Shown: in pieces, positions 1 to 8,612 of the stretch
How the letters are laid out: every line of letters starts with the position of its first letter
Numbering within the stretch: position 1 is the stretch's first letter
NCBI RefSeq assembly: GCF_025567345.1
Contig: NZ_JAOQJS010000001.1
Span: 372,001-436,000 of the forward strand
Direction of reading: 5' to 3'
DNA from: Coprococcus ammoniilyticus
GTDB taxonomy: Bacteria; Bacillota; Clostridia; Lachnospirales; Lachnospiraceae
Length of the DNA: 64,000 nucleotides
Program-made: the position numbers and the translations under genes
The notes under the pieces: model-generated
What the model was told of the DNA's origin: nothing
Seen by the model: only the letters and a program-made list of their open reading frames with translations
The model's database searches: none

Positions 1-87
1 TGTACAGGTTATGATGATTTTATAAAAGAACAAGTAGTGATCAATAATGTGTATCATGTTACAAACGGAACCGTTACGAAGATATAA
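1..87 (+). CDS. recF: RecF, C-terminal end (partial)
   Basis: The first 28 codons of the window are open and end at TAA (85-87). They begin CTGYDDFIKEQ and finish VYHVTNGTV, which resembles the extreme C-terminus of the DNA repair ATPase RecF, where a TCTG segment precedes the last strand ending in a V-NG motif. gyrB starts 35 bp downstream, and recF-gyrB-gyrA is the usual order next to oriC in Firmicutes. The fragment is short, so the call leans on synteny as well as on the peptide. Confidence 0.8.
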   Translation, partial: CTGYDDFIKEQVVINNVYHVTNGTVTKI

Positions 88-122
88 GTTTTGTTTGTTA
101 TGGAATATTAAGGAGGAAAAAA

Positions 123-2039
123 ATGTCAAATAATTATGATGCTGAACAGATACAGGTTCTGGAAGGACTTGAAGCTGTCAGAAAAAGACCGGGAATGTAC
201 ATAGGAAGTACGTCTACAAGAGGATTGCATCATCTTGTTTATGAGATTGTTGATAATTCTGTAGATGAAGCTCTGGCTGGTTATTGTAATCACATAGAAG
301 TTTTTATTAACTCTGATAATTCCATAACGGTTGTTGATAATGGACGTGGTATACCTGTAGGTATTCAGGAGAAGACGGGAAAATCAGCACTGGAAGTAGT
401 ATTTACCGTTCTTCATGCCGGTGGTAAGTTTGGCGGTGGAGGATATAAGGTATCCGGTGGTCTTCATGGTGTAGGTGCTTCTGTTGTAAATGCTCTTTCT
501 GAATGGTTAGAGGTCGAAGTTACAAGAGATGGTCATATATATAAGCAGACTTATAAGCGTGGTAATGTAGACAGTGCATTGCAGATCATTGCCGATGCAC
601 CAGAAGATAAATCAGGAACAAAGGTAACATTTCTTCCGGATAAGACGATATTTGATGATTGGATCTATGATTATGATACATTACGGACAAGACTTCGTGA
701 GACAGCATTCCTTACAAAGGGTCTGAAGATTACATTAACAGATTTTCGTGTAGATCCTCCAAAGGAGAGACATTTCCATTATGAGGGCGGTATCAAAGAG
801 TTTGTTGAATACATGAACAGACACAGAGAAGCACTCTATGACAAGGTAATCTACTGTGAGGGACTCAAGGATGGTGTATATGTAGAAGTTGCTATGCAGC
901 ATAATGATTCCTATAACGAAATGATACACAGTTATGTAAATAATATTAATACACCGGAAGGTGGTACACATTTAACAGGTTTTAAGGCAGCCATTACCAA
1001 GATTTTCAATGACTACGCAAGAAAGAATAATCTGTTAAAAGAAAAAGAGGATAATCTGTCCGGTGAAGATCTGAGGGAAGGTATGTCTGCGATCGTATCT
1101 GTAAAGATCGGTGAACCTCAATTTGAAGGTCAGACAAAGCAGAAGCTTGGAAATTCAGAAGTAAGACCTGTTGTAGAAAGTATCGTAAGTGAACAGCTTA
1201 CTTATTTCTTAGAGCAGAATCCGAATATAGCAAAAATAATTATAAATAAATCTGTAATGGCTCAGCGTGCGAGAATTGCAGCAAGAAGAGCCAGAGATGT
1301 AGCAAGAAAAGCAAATCTTGCAGATAATATGGCACTTCCTGGAAAGCTTGCAGATTGTTCCGATAAAGATCCGAAGAATTGTGAGATCTACATCGTAGAG
1401 GGAGATTCCGCCGGTGGTTCTGCAAAGAAAGCAAGATCCCGTGCAACACAGGCTATCCTTCCACTCCGTGGTAAGATATTAAACGTAGAAAAAGCAAGAA
1501 TCGACAGAATCCTTGAGAATGCCGAGATCAAAGCAATGATCACAGCATTTGGTACAGGTATTCATGAGAATTTTGATATTGATAAGCTCAGATATAATAA
1601 GATCATTATTATGACAGATGCCGATGTAGATGGTGCTCATATCGCAACCCTGCTTCTGACATTTTTCTATCGGTTCATGCCGGATCTGATTCGAAAAGGA
1701 CATGTATATTTGGCACAGCCACCACTTTATAAGTTGGAGAAGAATAAAAAAATCTGGTATGCCTACAGTGATGATGAACTGAACAGTATCTTGAATGAAG
1801 TTGGACGAGATCAGTCAAATAAGATCCAGCGATACAAAGGTCTTGGTGAAATGGATGCAGAACAGTTATGGGAGACAACCATGGATCCGGAAAAGAGAAT
1901 TTTATTAAAAGTTGCGATTGATGATGATGATGAATCAGAGATTGATATGACCTTCAATGTACTGATGGGAGATAAAGTTGAACCTAGAAGACAGTTCATA
2001 GAGACAAATGCCAAGTTCGTTAAGAATCTTGACATTTAA
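123..2039 (+). CDS. gyrB: DNA gyrase subunit B
   Basis: ATPase subunit of the type IIA topoisomerase that introduces negative supercoils. The N-terminal GHKL domain shows EIVDNSVDEAL (about residue 42), DNGRGIPV and GLHGVGASVVNAL. The Toprim domain carries EGDSAGGSA near residue 426 and DADVDGAHI near residue 499, which bind catalytic magnesium; the C-terminus has RYKGLGEM. Its 638 residues fit the short GyrB class of Gram-positives, without the insertion of the E. coli protein. An AAGGAGG site lies 7 bp before the ATG. It lies between recF and gyrA, 17 bp from the latter, in one probable operon. Confidence 0.98.
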   Translation: MSNNYDAEQIQVLEGLEAVRKRPGMYIGSTSTRGLHHLVYEIVDNSVDEALAGYCNHIEVFINSDNSITVVDNGRGIPVGIQEKTGKSALEVVFTVLHAGGKFGGGGYKVSGGLHGVGASVVNALSEWLEVEVTRDGHIYKQTYKRGNVDSALQIIADAPEDKSGTKVTFLPDKTIFDDWIYDYDTLRTRLRETAFLTKGLKITLTDFRVDPPKERHFHYEGGIKEFVEYMNRHREALYDKVIYCEGLKDGVYVEVAMQHNDSYNEMIHSYVNNINTPEGGTHLTGFKAAITKIFNDYARKNNLLKEKEDNLSGEDLREGMSAIVSVKIGEPQFEGQTKQKLGNSEVRPVVESIVSEQLTYFLEQNPNIAKIIINKSVMAQRARIAARRARDVARKANLADNMALPGKLADCSDKDPKNCEIYIVEGDSAGGSAKKARSRATQAILPLRGKILNVEKARIDRILENAEIKAMITAFGTGIHENFDIDKLRYNKIIIMTDADVDGAHIATLLLTFFYRFMPDLIRKGHVYLAQPPLYKLEKNKKIWYAYSDDELNSILNEVGRDQSNKIQRYKGLGEMDAEQLWETTMDPEKRILLKVAIDDDDESEIDMTFNVLMGDKVEPRRQFIETNAKFVKNLDI

Positions 2040-2056
2040 ACGAAAGGGAGAAGAAC

Positions 2057-4591
2057 ATGGATGACGATAAGATTTTTGACAAAATAAGTGAAGTCGGACT
2101 CAAAAAGACCATGGAGCGGTCTTATATAGATTATGCCATGAGTGTTATTGCAGCACGAGCACTTCCTGATGTAAGAGATGGTTTGAAGCCTGTTCAGCGA
2201 AGAATCCTTCACTCAATGATAGAACTGAACAACGGTCCGGATAAGCCACATCGTAAATGTGCCCGTATCGTCGGTGATACCATGGGCAAATATCATCCAC
2301 ATGGAGACAGTTCCATTTATGATGCTCTCGTAAAACTGGCTCAGGACTGGAATACAAGATATCCATTGGTAGATGGTCATGGTAACTTCGGTTCAGAAGA
2401 TGGTGATGGCGCTGCTGCGATGCGATACACAGAGGCAAGATTATCAAAGATCAGTATGGAAATGTTAGCTGATATCAATAAAGATACAGTTGATTTTGTA
2501 CCAAACTTTGATGAGACAGAAAAAGAGCCAACGGTACTTCCATCACGTTTTCCTAACCTATTAGTAAATGGTACAACGGGTATCGCAGTTGGTATGGCTA
2601 CCAATATTCCACCACATAATTTGAAGGAAGTAATCGGTGCAACCGTAAAAATCATTGATAATCGTATAGAAGAGGACAGAGAAACCTCTATTGACGAGAT
2701 CATGCAGATCATAAAAGGACCTGATTTTCCTATGGGAGCAGAGATCCTTGGTCGTCGTGGAATCGAAGAAGCATACAGAACCGGTCGTGGTAAGATCAAG
2801 GTTCGTGCCGTTACAGATATCGAGGCAATGCCAAATGGTAAGCATAAGATTGTAGTAACGGAGCTTCCATATATGGTAAATAAAGCTTTACTGATCCAGA
2901 AGATCGTAGAGCTTGTAAAGACCAAACGTGTAGAGGGAATCACGGATGTAAGAGATGAATCATCCAGAGAAGGTATCCGTGTTGTCATCGAATTAAAGAA
3001 AGATACAAATGCAAATGTACTTCTGAACCAGTTATATAAGCATACACAGCTTCAGGATACATTTGGTGTTAATATGCTGGCACTTGTAGATGGTGTTCCA
3101 AAGATCTTAAATATCAGCCAGATGCTCGGATATTATCTGAAGCATCAGGAGGATGTCGTAACCAGACGTACAAAGTATGATCTGAATAAGGCAGAAGAAC
3201 GAGCACATATCTTACAGGGATTGTTGATCGCACTCGATAATATCGATGAAGTTATCAACATCATCCGTAGTTCCAAGAGTGTACAGGATGCGAAGAATGC
3301 ATTGATCGAACGATTCGGACTGACAGAGGTTCAGGCACAGGCAATCGTAGATATGAGACTTCGTGCTCTGACAGGTCTGGAACGTGAGAAGTTAGAGGCA
3401 GAATATAAAGAACTGATGGATAAGATCAGTTATCTGAAAGCAATTCTTGCAGATGAGAAGAAATTACTTGGGGTTATCAAAGATGAGCTTCTTGTTATTT
3501 CTCAGAAATATGGTGATGAGAGAAGAACCGCACTCGGCAGAGATGTTGACGAAGTAACAGACGAAGAACTGATCGAGAGAGAAAATATCGTTATAGCCAT
3601 GACAAAGCTCGGTTATATCAAGCGTATGCCGGAAGATCTCTTCAAGGCACAGAATCGTGGTGGTAAGGGTATCCGTGGTATGCAGACGATCGATGAAGAT
3701 TATATTGAGAATCTGATCGTAACAACGACACATAATTATCTGATGTTCTTTACAAATACCGGTAGAGTATACCGTCTGAAGGGATATGAGATACCGGAAG
3801 CAGGAAGAACAGCCAGAGGTGTTGCAATCGTAAACCTTCTTCAGCTTCAGGCAGGTGAGAAGATCACAGCAGTCATTCCGTTAAAGAGCTACGAGGATGG
3901 TAAATATCTGTTCATGGCAACCAGAAATGGTATGGTAAAGAAAACAGATATCTTAGAATATCAGAATGTGAGAAAGACAGGACTTACAGCTATTGTTCTG
4001 CGTGATAATGATGAACTGATCGAAGTGAAAGCAACAAATGGAGATGATGATATCTTCCTGATTACAAAGAATGGTATGTCGATTCGTTTTAATGAAAAAG
4101 ACGTCAGACAGACCGGAAGAACTTCCATGGGTGTAAAGGGTATCCATCTTGGAAAAGATGATATCGTAATTTCCATGCAGATGAGTTCACAGGGAGAAAA
4201 GATCCTGCTTGTTACCGAAAATGGTATGGGTAAGCGGACACTGATTTCAGAATTTAGCGTACAGAACCGTGGAGGTAAAGGTGTTAAATGTTATAAGATC
4301 ACTGAAAAAACAGGTGATCTTGTAGGAGCGAAGATCGTTACCGATGAAAATGATGTTATGATCATTACCACAGAAGGAATCATTATTCGTACAAGCTGTG
4401 ATGGAATATCCACACTTGGACGAGTAACCTCCGGTGTAAAGATTATCAACCTGAACTATGATAATAATGTCAAGGTAGCATCTATGACAGAAGTACAAAA
4501 AGAAGAATTTGACGATGAGGATCTAAAAGGAGAAGGTCCGGAAAAAACGGAAGATACAGAAGCAGCAGAAGAACAGTCATCAGAAGAGTAA
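2057..4591 (+). CDS. gyrA: DNA gyrase subunit A
   Basis: DNA breakage-reunion subunit of gyrase. The catalytic tyrosine is Y124 in AAMRYTEARL. The quinolone-resistance region reads YHPHGDSSIYDA with Ser85 and Asp89 at the positions equivalent to E. coli S83 and D87, so both are the susceptible type. The C-terminal half has the beta-pinwheel repeats and a GyrA-box-like QNRGGKGIRGM. The protein is 844 aa with a strongly acidic tail (EGPEKTEDTEAAEEQSSEE), as is common for Clostridia. It starts 17 bp after gyrB behind an AAGGGAG site and is co-transcribed with it. Confidence 0.98.
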   Translation: MDDDKIFDKISEVGLKKTMERSYIDYAMSVIAARALPDVRDGLKPVQRRILHSMIELNNGPDKPHRKCARIVGDTMGKYHPHGDSSIYDALVKLAQDWNTRYPLVDGHGNFGSEDGDGAAAMRYTEARLSKISMEMLADINKDTVDFVPNFDETEKEPTVLPSRFPNLLVNGTTGIAVGMATNIPPHNLKEVIGATVKIIDNRIEEDRETSIDEIMQIIKGPDFPMGAEILGRRGIEEAYRTGRGKIKVRAVTDIEAMPNGKHKIVVTELPYMVNKALLIQKIVELVKTKRVEGITDVRDESSREGIRVVIELKKDTNANVLLNQLYKHTQLQDTFGVNMLALVDGVPKILNISQMLGYYLKHQEDVVTRRTKYDLNKAEERAHILQGLLIALDNIDEVINIIRSSKSVQDAKNALIERFGLTEVQAQAIVDMRLRALTGLEREKLEAEYKELMDKISYLKAILADEKKLLGVIKDELLVISQKYGDERRTALGRDVDEVTDEELIERENIVIAMTKLGYIKRMPEDLFKAQNRGGKGIRGMQTIDEDYIENLIVTTTHNYLMFFTNTGRVYRLKGYEIPEAGRTARGVAIVNLLQLQAGEKITAVIPLKSYEDGKYLFMATRNGMVKKTDILEYQNVRKTGLTAIVLRDNDELIEVKATNGDDDIFLITKNGMSIRFNEKDVRQTGRTSMGVKGIHLGKDDIVISMQMSSQGEKILLVTENGMGKRTLISEFSVQNRGGKGVKCYKITEKTGDLVGAKIVTDENDVMIITTEGIIIRTSCDGISTLGRVTSGVKIINLNYDNNVKVASMTEVQKEEFDDEDLKGEGPEKTEDTEAAEEQSSEE

Positions 4592-4600
4592 TATAAAAGG

Positions 4601-4626
4601 TACCGGCTGAATAAGATCAGCCGGTA
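4601..4626 (+). terminator. Stem-loop after gyrA
   Basis: A perfect 10-bp stem TACCGGCTGA / TCAGCCGGTA with a 6-nt loop lies 10 bp after the gyrA stop. No clear T run follows, so it may act as an RNA 3'-end or processing structure rather than a strong intrinsic terminator. Confidence 0.45.
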
Positions 4627-4669
4627 TTCATAAAGAAGGTAAAAAGTTACTAAAAATTGGAGGTGGGAT

Positions 4670-4975
4670 ATGCCAGCTAAAATATATTTGGGGTTGTATA
4701 ATGCTATCAACGGCATTGTATTTAAAACAGCAACAACAGAGGCAACAACGGAAGCACAGAATATTATTACCAAAAATGACAGATTAAGTAAATTTTTGGA
4801 ATCATCCAATAATACGGCAGGTCTTTCCAGTTATATTATGGATATCCTGTATATAATGATCGTACTAGTCATTGCACTGGCATTTCTGACACTGATGGCT
4901 CATATATACAGATATATGAAACGAAGAAAAGATCCATATTACAAAAAGAATGATGATGATTTTCTGGATAACTAA
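4670..4975 (+). CDS. Small single-pass membrane protein, unknown function
   Basis: A 101-aa protein that I do not recognise. It has a Thr/Ala-rich N-terminal half (TATTEATTEAQN), one hydrophobic segment at about residues 58-80 (IMDILYIMIVLVIALAFLTLM), then a basic stretch RYMKRRKDPYYKK and an acidic end. This suggests an outside N-terminus and a short cytoplasmic tail. An AGGAGGTGG-like site (near 4660) supports the ATG. It lies between gyrA and the fumarase genes and could be co-transcribed with the latter, which begin 17 bp later. Codon use matches the neighbours, so I take it as a real gene. Confidence 0.7.
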   Translation: MPAKIYLGLYNAINGIVFKTATTEATTEAQNIITKNDRLSKFLESSNNTAGLSSYIMDILYIMIVLVIALAFLTLMAHIYRYMKRRKDPYYKKNDDDFLDN

Positions 4976-4992
4976 AAAAAGAGGATAAGAAA

Positions 4993-5835
4993 ATGCGTAC
5001 AATTAATACAGATGAGATTATTCAGACTGTAAAAGAAATGTGTATTGAGGCAAATCTGAAGCTGTCAGAGGATATGGAACAGGCAGTCAGAAATGCTGCA
5101 GAAGAAGAGGACAGTGTACTTGGAAGACAGATTCTTTCGCAGTTATGTGAGAATTTGGATATAGCAGCAGAGGATCAGATACCGATCTGTCAGGATACAG
5201 GAATGGCGGTATTTTTCATTAATGTCGGACAAGATGTTCATGTAGAAGGCATGAATCTGACTGATGCAGTGAACGAAGGAGTCAGACAGGGATATACAGA
5301 AGGATATCTTCGTAAATCTGTTGTAAGAGATCCGCTGATCCGTGAAAATACAAAGGACAATACACCGGCAATCATACATTATGATATTGTACCGGGCGAA
5401 AATATAGAGATTACGATTGCACCAAAGGGATTCGGAAGCGAGAATATGAGCCGTGTGTTCATGTTAAAGCCTGCCGATGGAGAAGAAGGCGTAAAAGCAG
5501 CCGTTCTTCAGGCAGTCAAGGATGCAGGTCCAAATGCATGTCCTCCGATGTTTGTAGGTGTAGGTCTGGGCGGAGATTTTGAAATGGCTGCAAAGCTTGC
5601 AAAGAAAGCTCTTACCAGAAAAGCCGGAGAACATTCACCATATGAGCATATTGCAAGAATTGAAAATGAAATTCTGGATGCCGTTAATCATACAGGAATC
5701 GGACCGGGTGGTCTGGGCGGTAAGACAACAGCACTTGCAGTTAATATCGAGACTTATGCAACACATATCGCAGGTATGCCACTTGCAGTAAATATGTGCT
5801 GTCATGTCAACAGACATGTAACGAGGATTCTGTAA
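4993..5835 (+). CDS. Class I fumarate hydratase, alpha subunit
   Basis: Alpha (iron-sulfur) subunit of a heterodimeric class I hydro-lyase, which interconverts fumarate and malate. Cysteines suited to the 4Fe-4S cluster occur in PICQDTGMAVFF (about residue 74), GPNACPPMFVGVG (about 182) and NMCCHVNRH near the end. Length (280 aa) matches the split alpha subunit, in contrast to the fused single-chain FumA of E. coli. The beta subunit follows 93 bp later, completing the enzyme. The related L(+)-tartrate dehydratase TtdA has the same fold, so the substrate is assigned by commonness in anaerobes and not by a diagnostic residue. Confidence 0.92.
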   Translation: MRTINTDEIIQTVKEMCIEANLKLSEDMEQAVRNAAEEEDSVLGRQILSQLCENLDIAAEDQIPICQDTGMAVFFINVGQDVHVEGMNLTDAVNEGVRQGYTEGYLRKSVVRDPLIRENTKDNTPAIIHYDIVPGENIEITIAPKGFGSENMSRVFMLKPADGEEGVKAAVLQAVKDAGPNACPPMFVGVGLGGDFEMAAKLAKKALTRKAGEHSPYEHIARIENEILDAVNHTGIGPGGLGGKTTALAVNIETYATHIAGMPLAVNMCCHVNRHVTRIL

Positions 5836-5928
5836 TGAATCTCAAAAGCTGTCATTAAGGTCAATATATGGCAGATATGAATTACAGAATTTATTTTATA
5901 GAAGAATAAAAAGAGAGAGATGAGAAAA

Positions 5929-6498
5929 ATGGATAAGCATATTACAGCACCATTTGATAAAAAACAGGTTGAAGACCTTCATGCAGGAGATTATGTATAT
6001 ATATCAGGTGTGATCTACAGTGCCAGAGATGCTGCACATAAGAGAATGTATGATACATTGATCGAGAATGAAAATGATGAATCAAAGCTTCCAATTCAGT
6101 TGGAAGGAAATGTAATCTATTACCTGGGACCAACACCTGCAAGAAAAGGTCAGGTCATCGGATCGGCAGGACCAACAACCAGCAGTCGTATGGACAAATA
6201 CACACCACTCATTCTTTCAAAAGGTTTGAATGGAATGATCGGAAAAGGAAAGAGAAGTCAGACAGTTATTGATGCCATCGTAGAAAATAAGGCAGTATAT
6301 TTTGCTGCGGTAGGCGGTGCAGGTGCACTCCTTTCCAAATGTATCAAGAAATCAGAGGTCGTTGCATATGATGATCTGGGAACAGAAGCCATCCGTAAGA
6401 TGACAGTTGAAAATCTGCCTGTTATTGTAGTAATTGACAGCAAAGGAAATAATCTGTATGAAACAGCGGTTGCAGATTATCTGAAACAGCAGGAATAA
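5929..6498 (+). CDS. Class I fumarate hydratase, beta subunit
   Basis: Beta subunit (C-terminal Fe-S hydro-lyase domain) of the class I fumarase begun by the preceding gene. It shows the family motif GPTPARKGQVIGSAGPTTS followed by RMD near residues 65-90, the glycine-rich GGAGALLSKCIKK, and the late VIDSKGNNLYE. Two start codons are possible: ATG at 5920 (adds MRK) and ATG at 5929 (MDKHI), neither with a strong ribosome site; I chose 5929 because the match to the family begins there. With the alpha subunit it forms the active alpha-beta enzyme of the reductive branch to succinate. Confidence 0.9.
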   Translation: MDKHITAPFDKKQVEDLHAGDYVYISGVIYSARDAAHKRMYDTLIENENDESKLPIQLEGNVIYYLGPTPARKGQVIGSAGPTTSSRMDKYTPLILSKGLNGMIGKGKRSQTVIDAIVENKAVYFAAVGGAGALLSKCIKKSEVVAYDDLGTEAIRKMTVENLPVIVVIDSKGNNLYETAVADYLKQQE

Positions 6499-6526
6499 TA
6501 TAGAATAAAGCTGTTTTCGTTCTATT

Positions 6527-6558
6527 ATATCAAAATTGATATATTAAAGAATTATAAT
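6527..6558 (+). promoter_or_regulatory. Inverted repeat next to a -10-like TATAAT
   Basis: ATATCA-AAAT-TGATAT (6527-6542) is an inverted repeat ending 10 bp before a TATAAT at 6553-6558. No good -35 box is present, so this may be an operator or activator site on a promoter for the leader that ends in the terminator at 6651-6680. Confidence 0.35.
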
Positions 6559-6650
6559 AGGGATATTCACAGCTATACATAATTATGTGCATCAGGTTAC
6601 AATAGCATTGTGATGTTCAAAGCCATTTAAATAGTAAATGTTTAAGAGAG

Positions 6651-6680
6651 ATGCGCTGGGATGTTCCTGGCGCATTTTTT
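6651..6680 (+). terminator. Intrinsic terminator just before the next gene
   Basis: An 11-bp stem ATGCGCTGGGA / TCCTGGCGCAT (two G-U pairs) with a TGT loop is followed by six Ts. It is 150 bp after the fumarase stop and only about 20 bp before the next start codon, so it either ends a short RNA starting near 6565 or attenuates the downstream gene. Confidence 0.85.
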
Positions 6681-6698
6681 CCGTAAAAAAGGAGAGTG

Positions 6699-8366
6699 AT
6701 GGATATGGGTAAGAACAAAAAGAAAAAAGAAAGTTATTATGATGCAGACCAATCCGGCAAAAAATTTGGTAAATGGAATTTTATCATGCTGGCAGTAATC
6801 ATCGTAATAGAAGCAGTATTATATTATGTATTAACGCCGACAATCAATTTTCATAGTGTTGAATTCTGGATATGGATGATCGTAACAGTTGTTGCACTTT
6901 TTATTTGTACATTGAATTTAAAGGCAGAACAGATGGATGATATGCCTGTATCACCAAAACTGACGAAGATATTTGGTATTGTGATCGGAATCATGATCCT
7001 AGCAGCACTTGTTGGATGGATCGGATCATCTAAATTATTTGCAGCTTCCAAATATGCCGGCCTGATCCAGATTGAAGATGGAAATTTTGAGACGGATATT
7101 GTTGAGAGCAAAGAGATCAATGATATAGCACTGATGGATACAGATACGGCAGTTATTATTGGTGAACGTGCAATCGGTTCTTTATCTGATGTGGTCAGCC
7201 AGTACGAAGTAAGCAGTGACTACAGTACGATCGATTATAATGGAAGTCCGATGAAGGTAGCAGCTCTGGAATATGCCGGATTCATCAAATATATGAATAA
7301 TAAAAAGAGTGGTATACCGGGATATGTACTCGTCGATCCGGTAAAGAATGAAGCAAAATATGTAAAGCTTGAAAAACCAATGATCTATTCACCTTCTGCA
7401 TATTTTAATCAGAATCTTTATCGTCATGTGCAAATGGCATATCCGACGGCTATGTTTGAAGGCTTTTATCTGGAATTGGATGATAACGGAAATCCATATT
7501 ATATCTGTCCGTTACTTACATCAAATGCAGGTTTGTTCGGTGCAAAGGATGTAAAGGGCGTAGTAATCTGTAATCCATGTACCGGTGATACTGAATATTA
7601 TGAAGTCGGTGATGTACCAAAATGGGTAGACCGTGTCTATGACGGAGATCTTGCATGCAGAAAATATGACTGGTACGGAAAATTATCCGGTGGCTACTGG
7701 AACAGCGTATTTGGAAACAAGGGATGTAAAACGACAACAGATGATTATGGTTATAAGGTAATGAACGGAGATGTGTGGGTATACACAGGTGTAACTTCCG
7801 TAAATGGAGATGAATCCAATATCGGTTTTGTTATGATCAATCTTCGTACCGGAGAAAGTAAATATTATTCGATTGCAGGTGCAGAAGAACATTCGGCAAT
7901 GGCATCCGCAGAAGGACAGGTACAGCACCTTGGATATAAAGCATCTTTCCCTTCATTAATAAATATTGGAGGTATTCCTACTTATATCATGGTATTAAAA
8001 GATAACGGTGGTCTTGTCAAAATGTATGCACTGGTTGACGTCGAGAAATACAACATCGTAGCAACCGGAAATACACAGAGAGAAACACTGGCATCTTATA
8101 ATAAACTGCTGGCACAGAATGGACTAAAGACAGGCAAAGATCTGTCCGATGATCTTCCAAACAAGCAGATCACTGTCAAAGATATCAAATACATTAATCT
8201 GGAAGACAGTACCTATGTCTATATTACAGATGAAAATGGAAATGTCTATAAACAGGATTTTGCAGAAAATGAAAGTCTGATCTTCATTCAGCAGGGCGAT
8301 TCAATCAAGGTATTCTATCAGGAAGGAGAGGATGCAATCAATCAGTTGGTCTCGTACGACAAATAA
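6699..8366 (+). CDS. Membrane-anchored protein with large extracytoplasmic domain, unknown function
   Basis: About 555 aa. A lysine-rich cytoplasmic N-terminus (GKNKKKKE) is followed by three hydrophobic segments, at about residues 27-47, 55-72 and 87-108. The remaining 440 residues are polar and rich in Tyr, Gly and Asp, with phrases such as GYVLVDPVKNEAKYVKLEKP and TGESKYYSI that read like beta-propeller blades displayed outside the cell. I do not recognise the family. GTG 6696, ATG 6699 and ATG 6705 are all possible starts behind AAAAGGAG; 6699 is used here. It stands alone behind a terminator-containing leader. Confidence 0.75.
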   Translation: MDMGKNKKKKESYYDADQSGKKFGKWNFIMLAVIIVIEAVLYYVLTPTINFHSVEFWIWMIVTVVALFICTLNLKAEQMDDMPVSPKLTKIFGIVIGIMILAALVGWIGSSKLFAASKYAGLIQIEDGNFETDIVESKEINDIALMDTDTAVIIGERAIGSLSDVVSQYEVSSDYSTIDYNGSPMKVAALEYAGFIKYMNNKKSGIPGYVLVDPVKNEAKYVKLEKPMIYSPSAYFNQNLYRHVQMAYPTAMFEGFYLELDDNGNPYYICPLLTSNAGLFGAKDVKGVVICNPCTGDTEYYEVGDVPKWVDRVYDGDLACRKYDWYGKLSGGYWNSVFGNKGCKTTTDDYGYKVMNGDVWVYTGVTSVNGDESNIGFVMINLRTGESKYYSIAGAEEHSAMASAEGQVQHLGYKASFPSLINIGGIPTYIMVLKDNGGLVKMYALVDVEKYNIVATGNTQRETLASYNKLLAQNGLKTGKDLSDDLPNKQITVKDIKYINLEDSTYVYITDENGNVYKQDFAENESLIFIQQGDSIKVFYQEGEDAINQLVSYDK

Positions 8367-8511
8367 ATCATTTAGAAAAAAATACTGTATAAAAATGAAA
8401 TGCTTTGAATGCGTACACTTATATAAAGTACATGCAAGGTGTATTTAAAATCTGTGTAAACGTGTACAAACTGCATAAATAAAATTGGCAGTATTCACTA
8501 ATCACACCAAA

Positions 8512-8540
8512 TTGACACGAGATCAAATATATCGTAAATT
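8512..8540 (+). promoter_or_regulatory. Sigma-A promoter of the first FN3-like gene
   Basis: TTGACA (8512-8517), 17-bp spacer, TAAATT (8535-8540). Predicted start near 8547, giving a leader of about 65 nt. Confidence 0.6.
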
Positions 8541-8551
8541 ATTATTATAGG

Positions 8552-8572
8552 CTGATTCTTGGGCTGAATCAG
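8552..8572 (+). promoter_or_regulatory. Leader hairpin
   Basis: CTGATTC-TTGGGCT-GAATCAG forms a 7-bp stem at the very start of the predicted transcript, about 40 nt before the ATG. It could stabilise the mRNA 5' end or be an operator. No T run follows. Confidence 0.4.
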
Positions 8573-8612
8573 TTGATGCAAAAGGTTTTAAACAAGAAAA
8601 AAGGAGAGTTCT

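Noticed and set aside
2377..2988. 203-codon minus-strand frame within gyrA
   Set aside because: gyrA is clearly coding there. The antisense frame lacks a ribosome site and resembles nothing.
6651..6680. Rho-independent end of the fumarase mRNA only
   Set aside because: It is 150 bp from the stop and touches the next gene, so an attenuator or small RNA end is at least as likely; left open as a finding.
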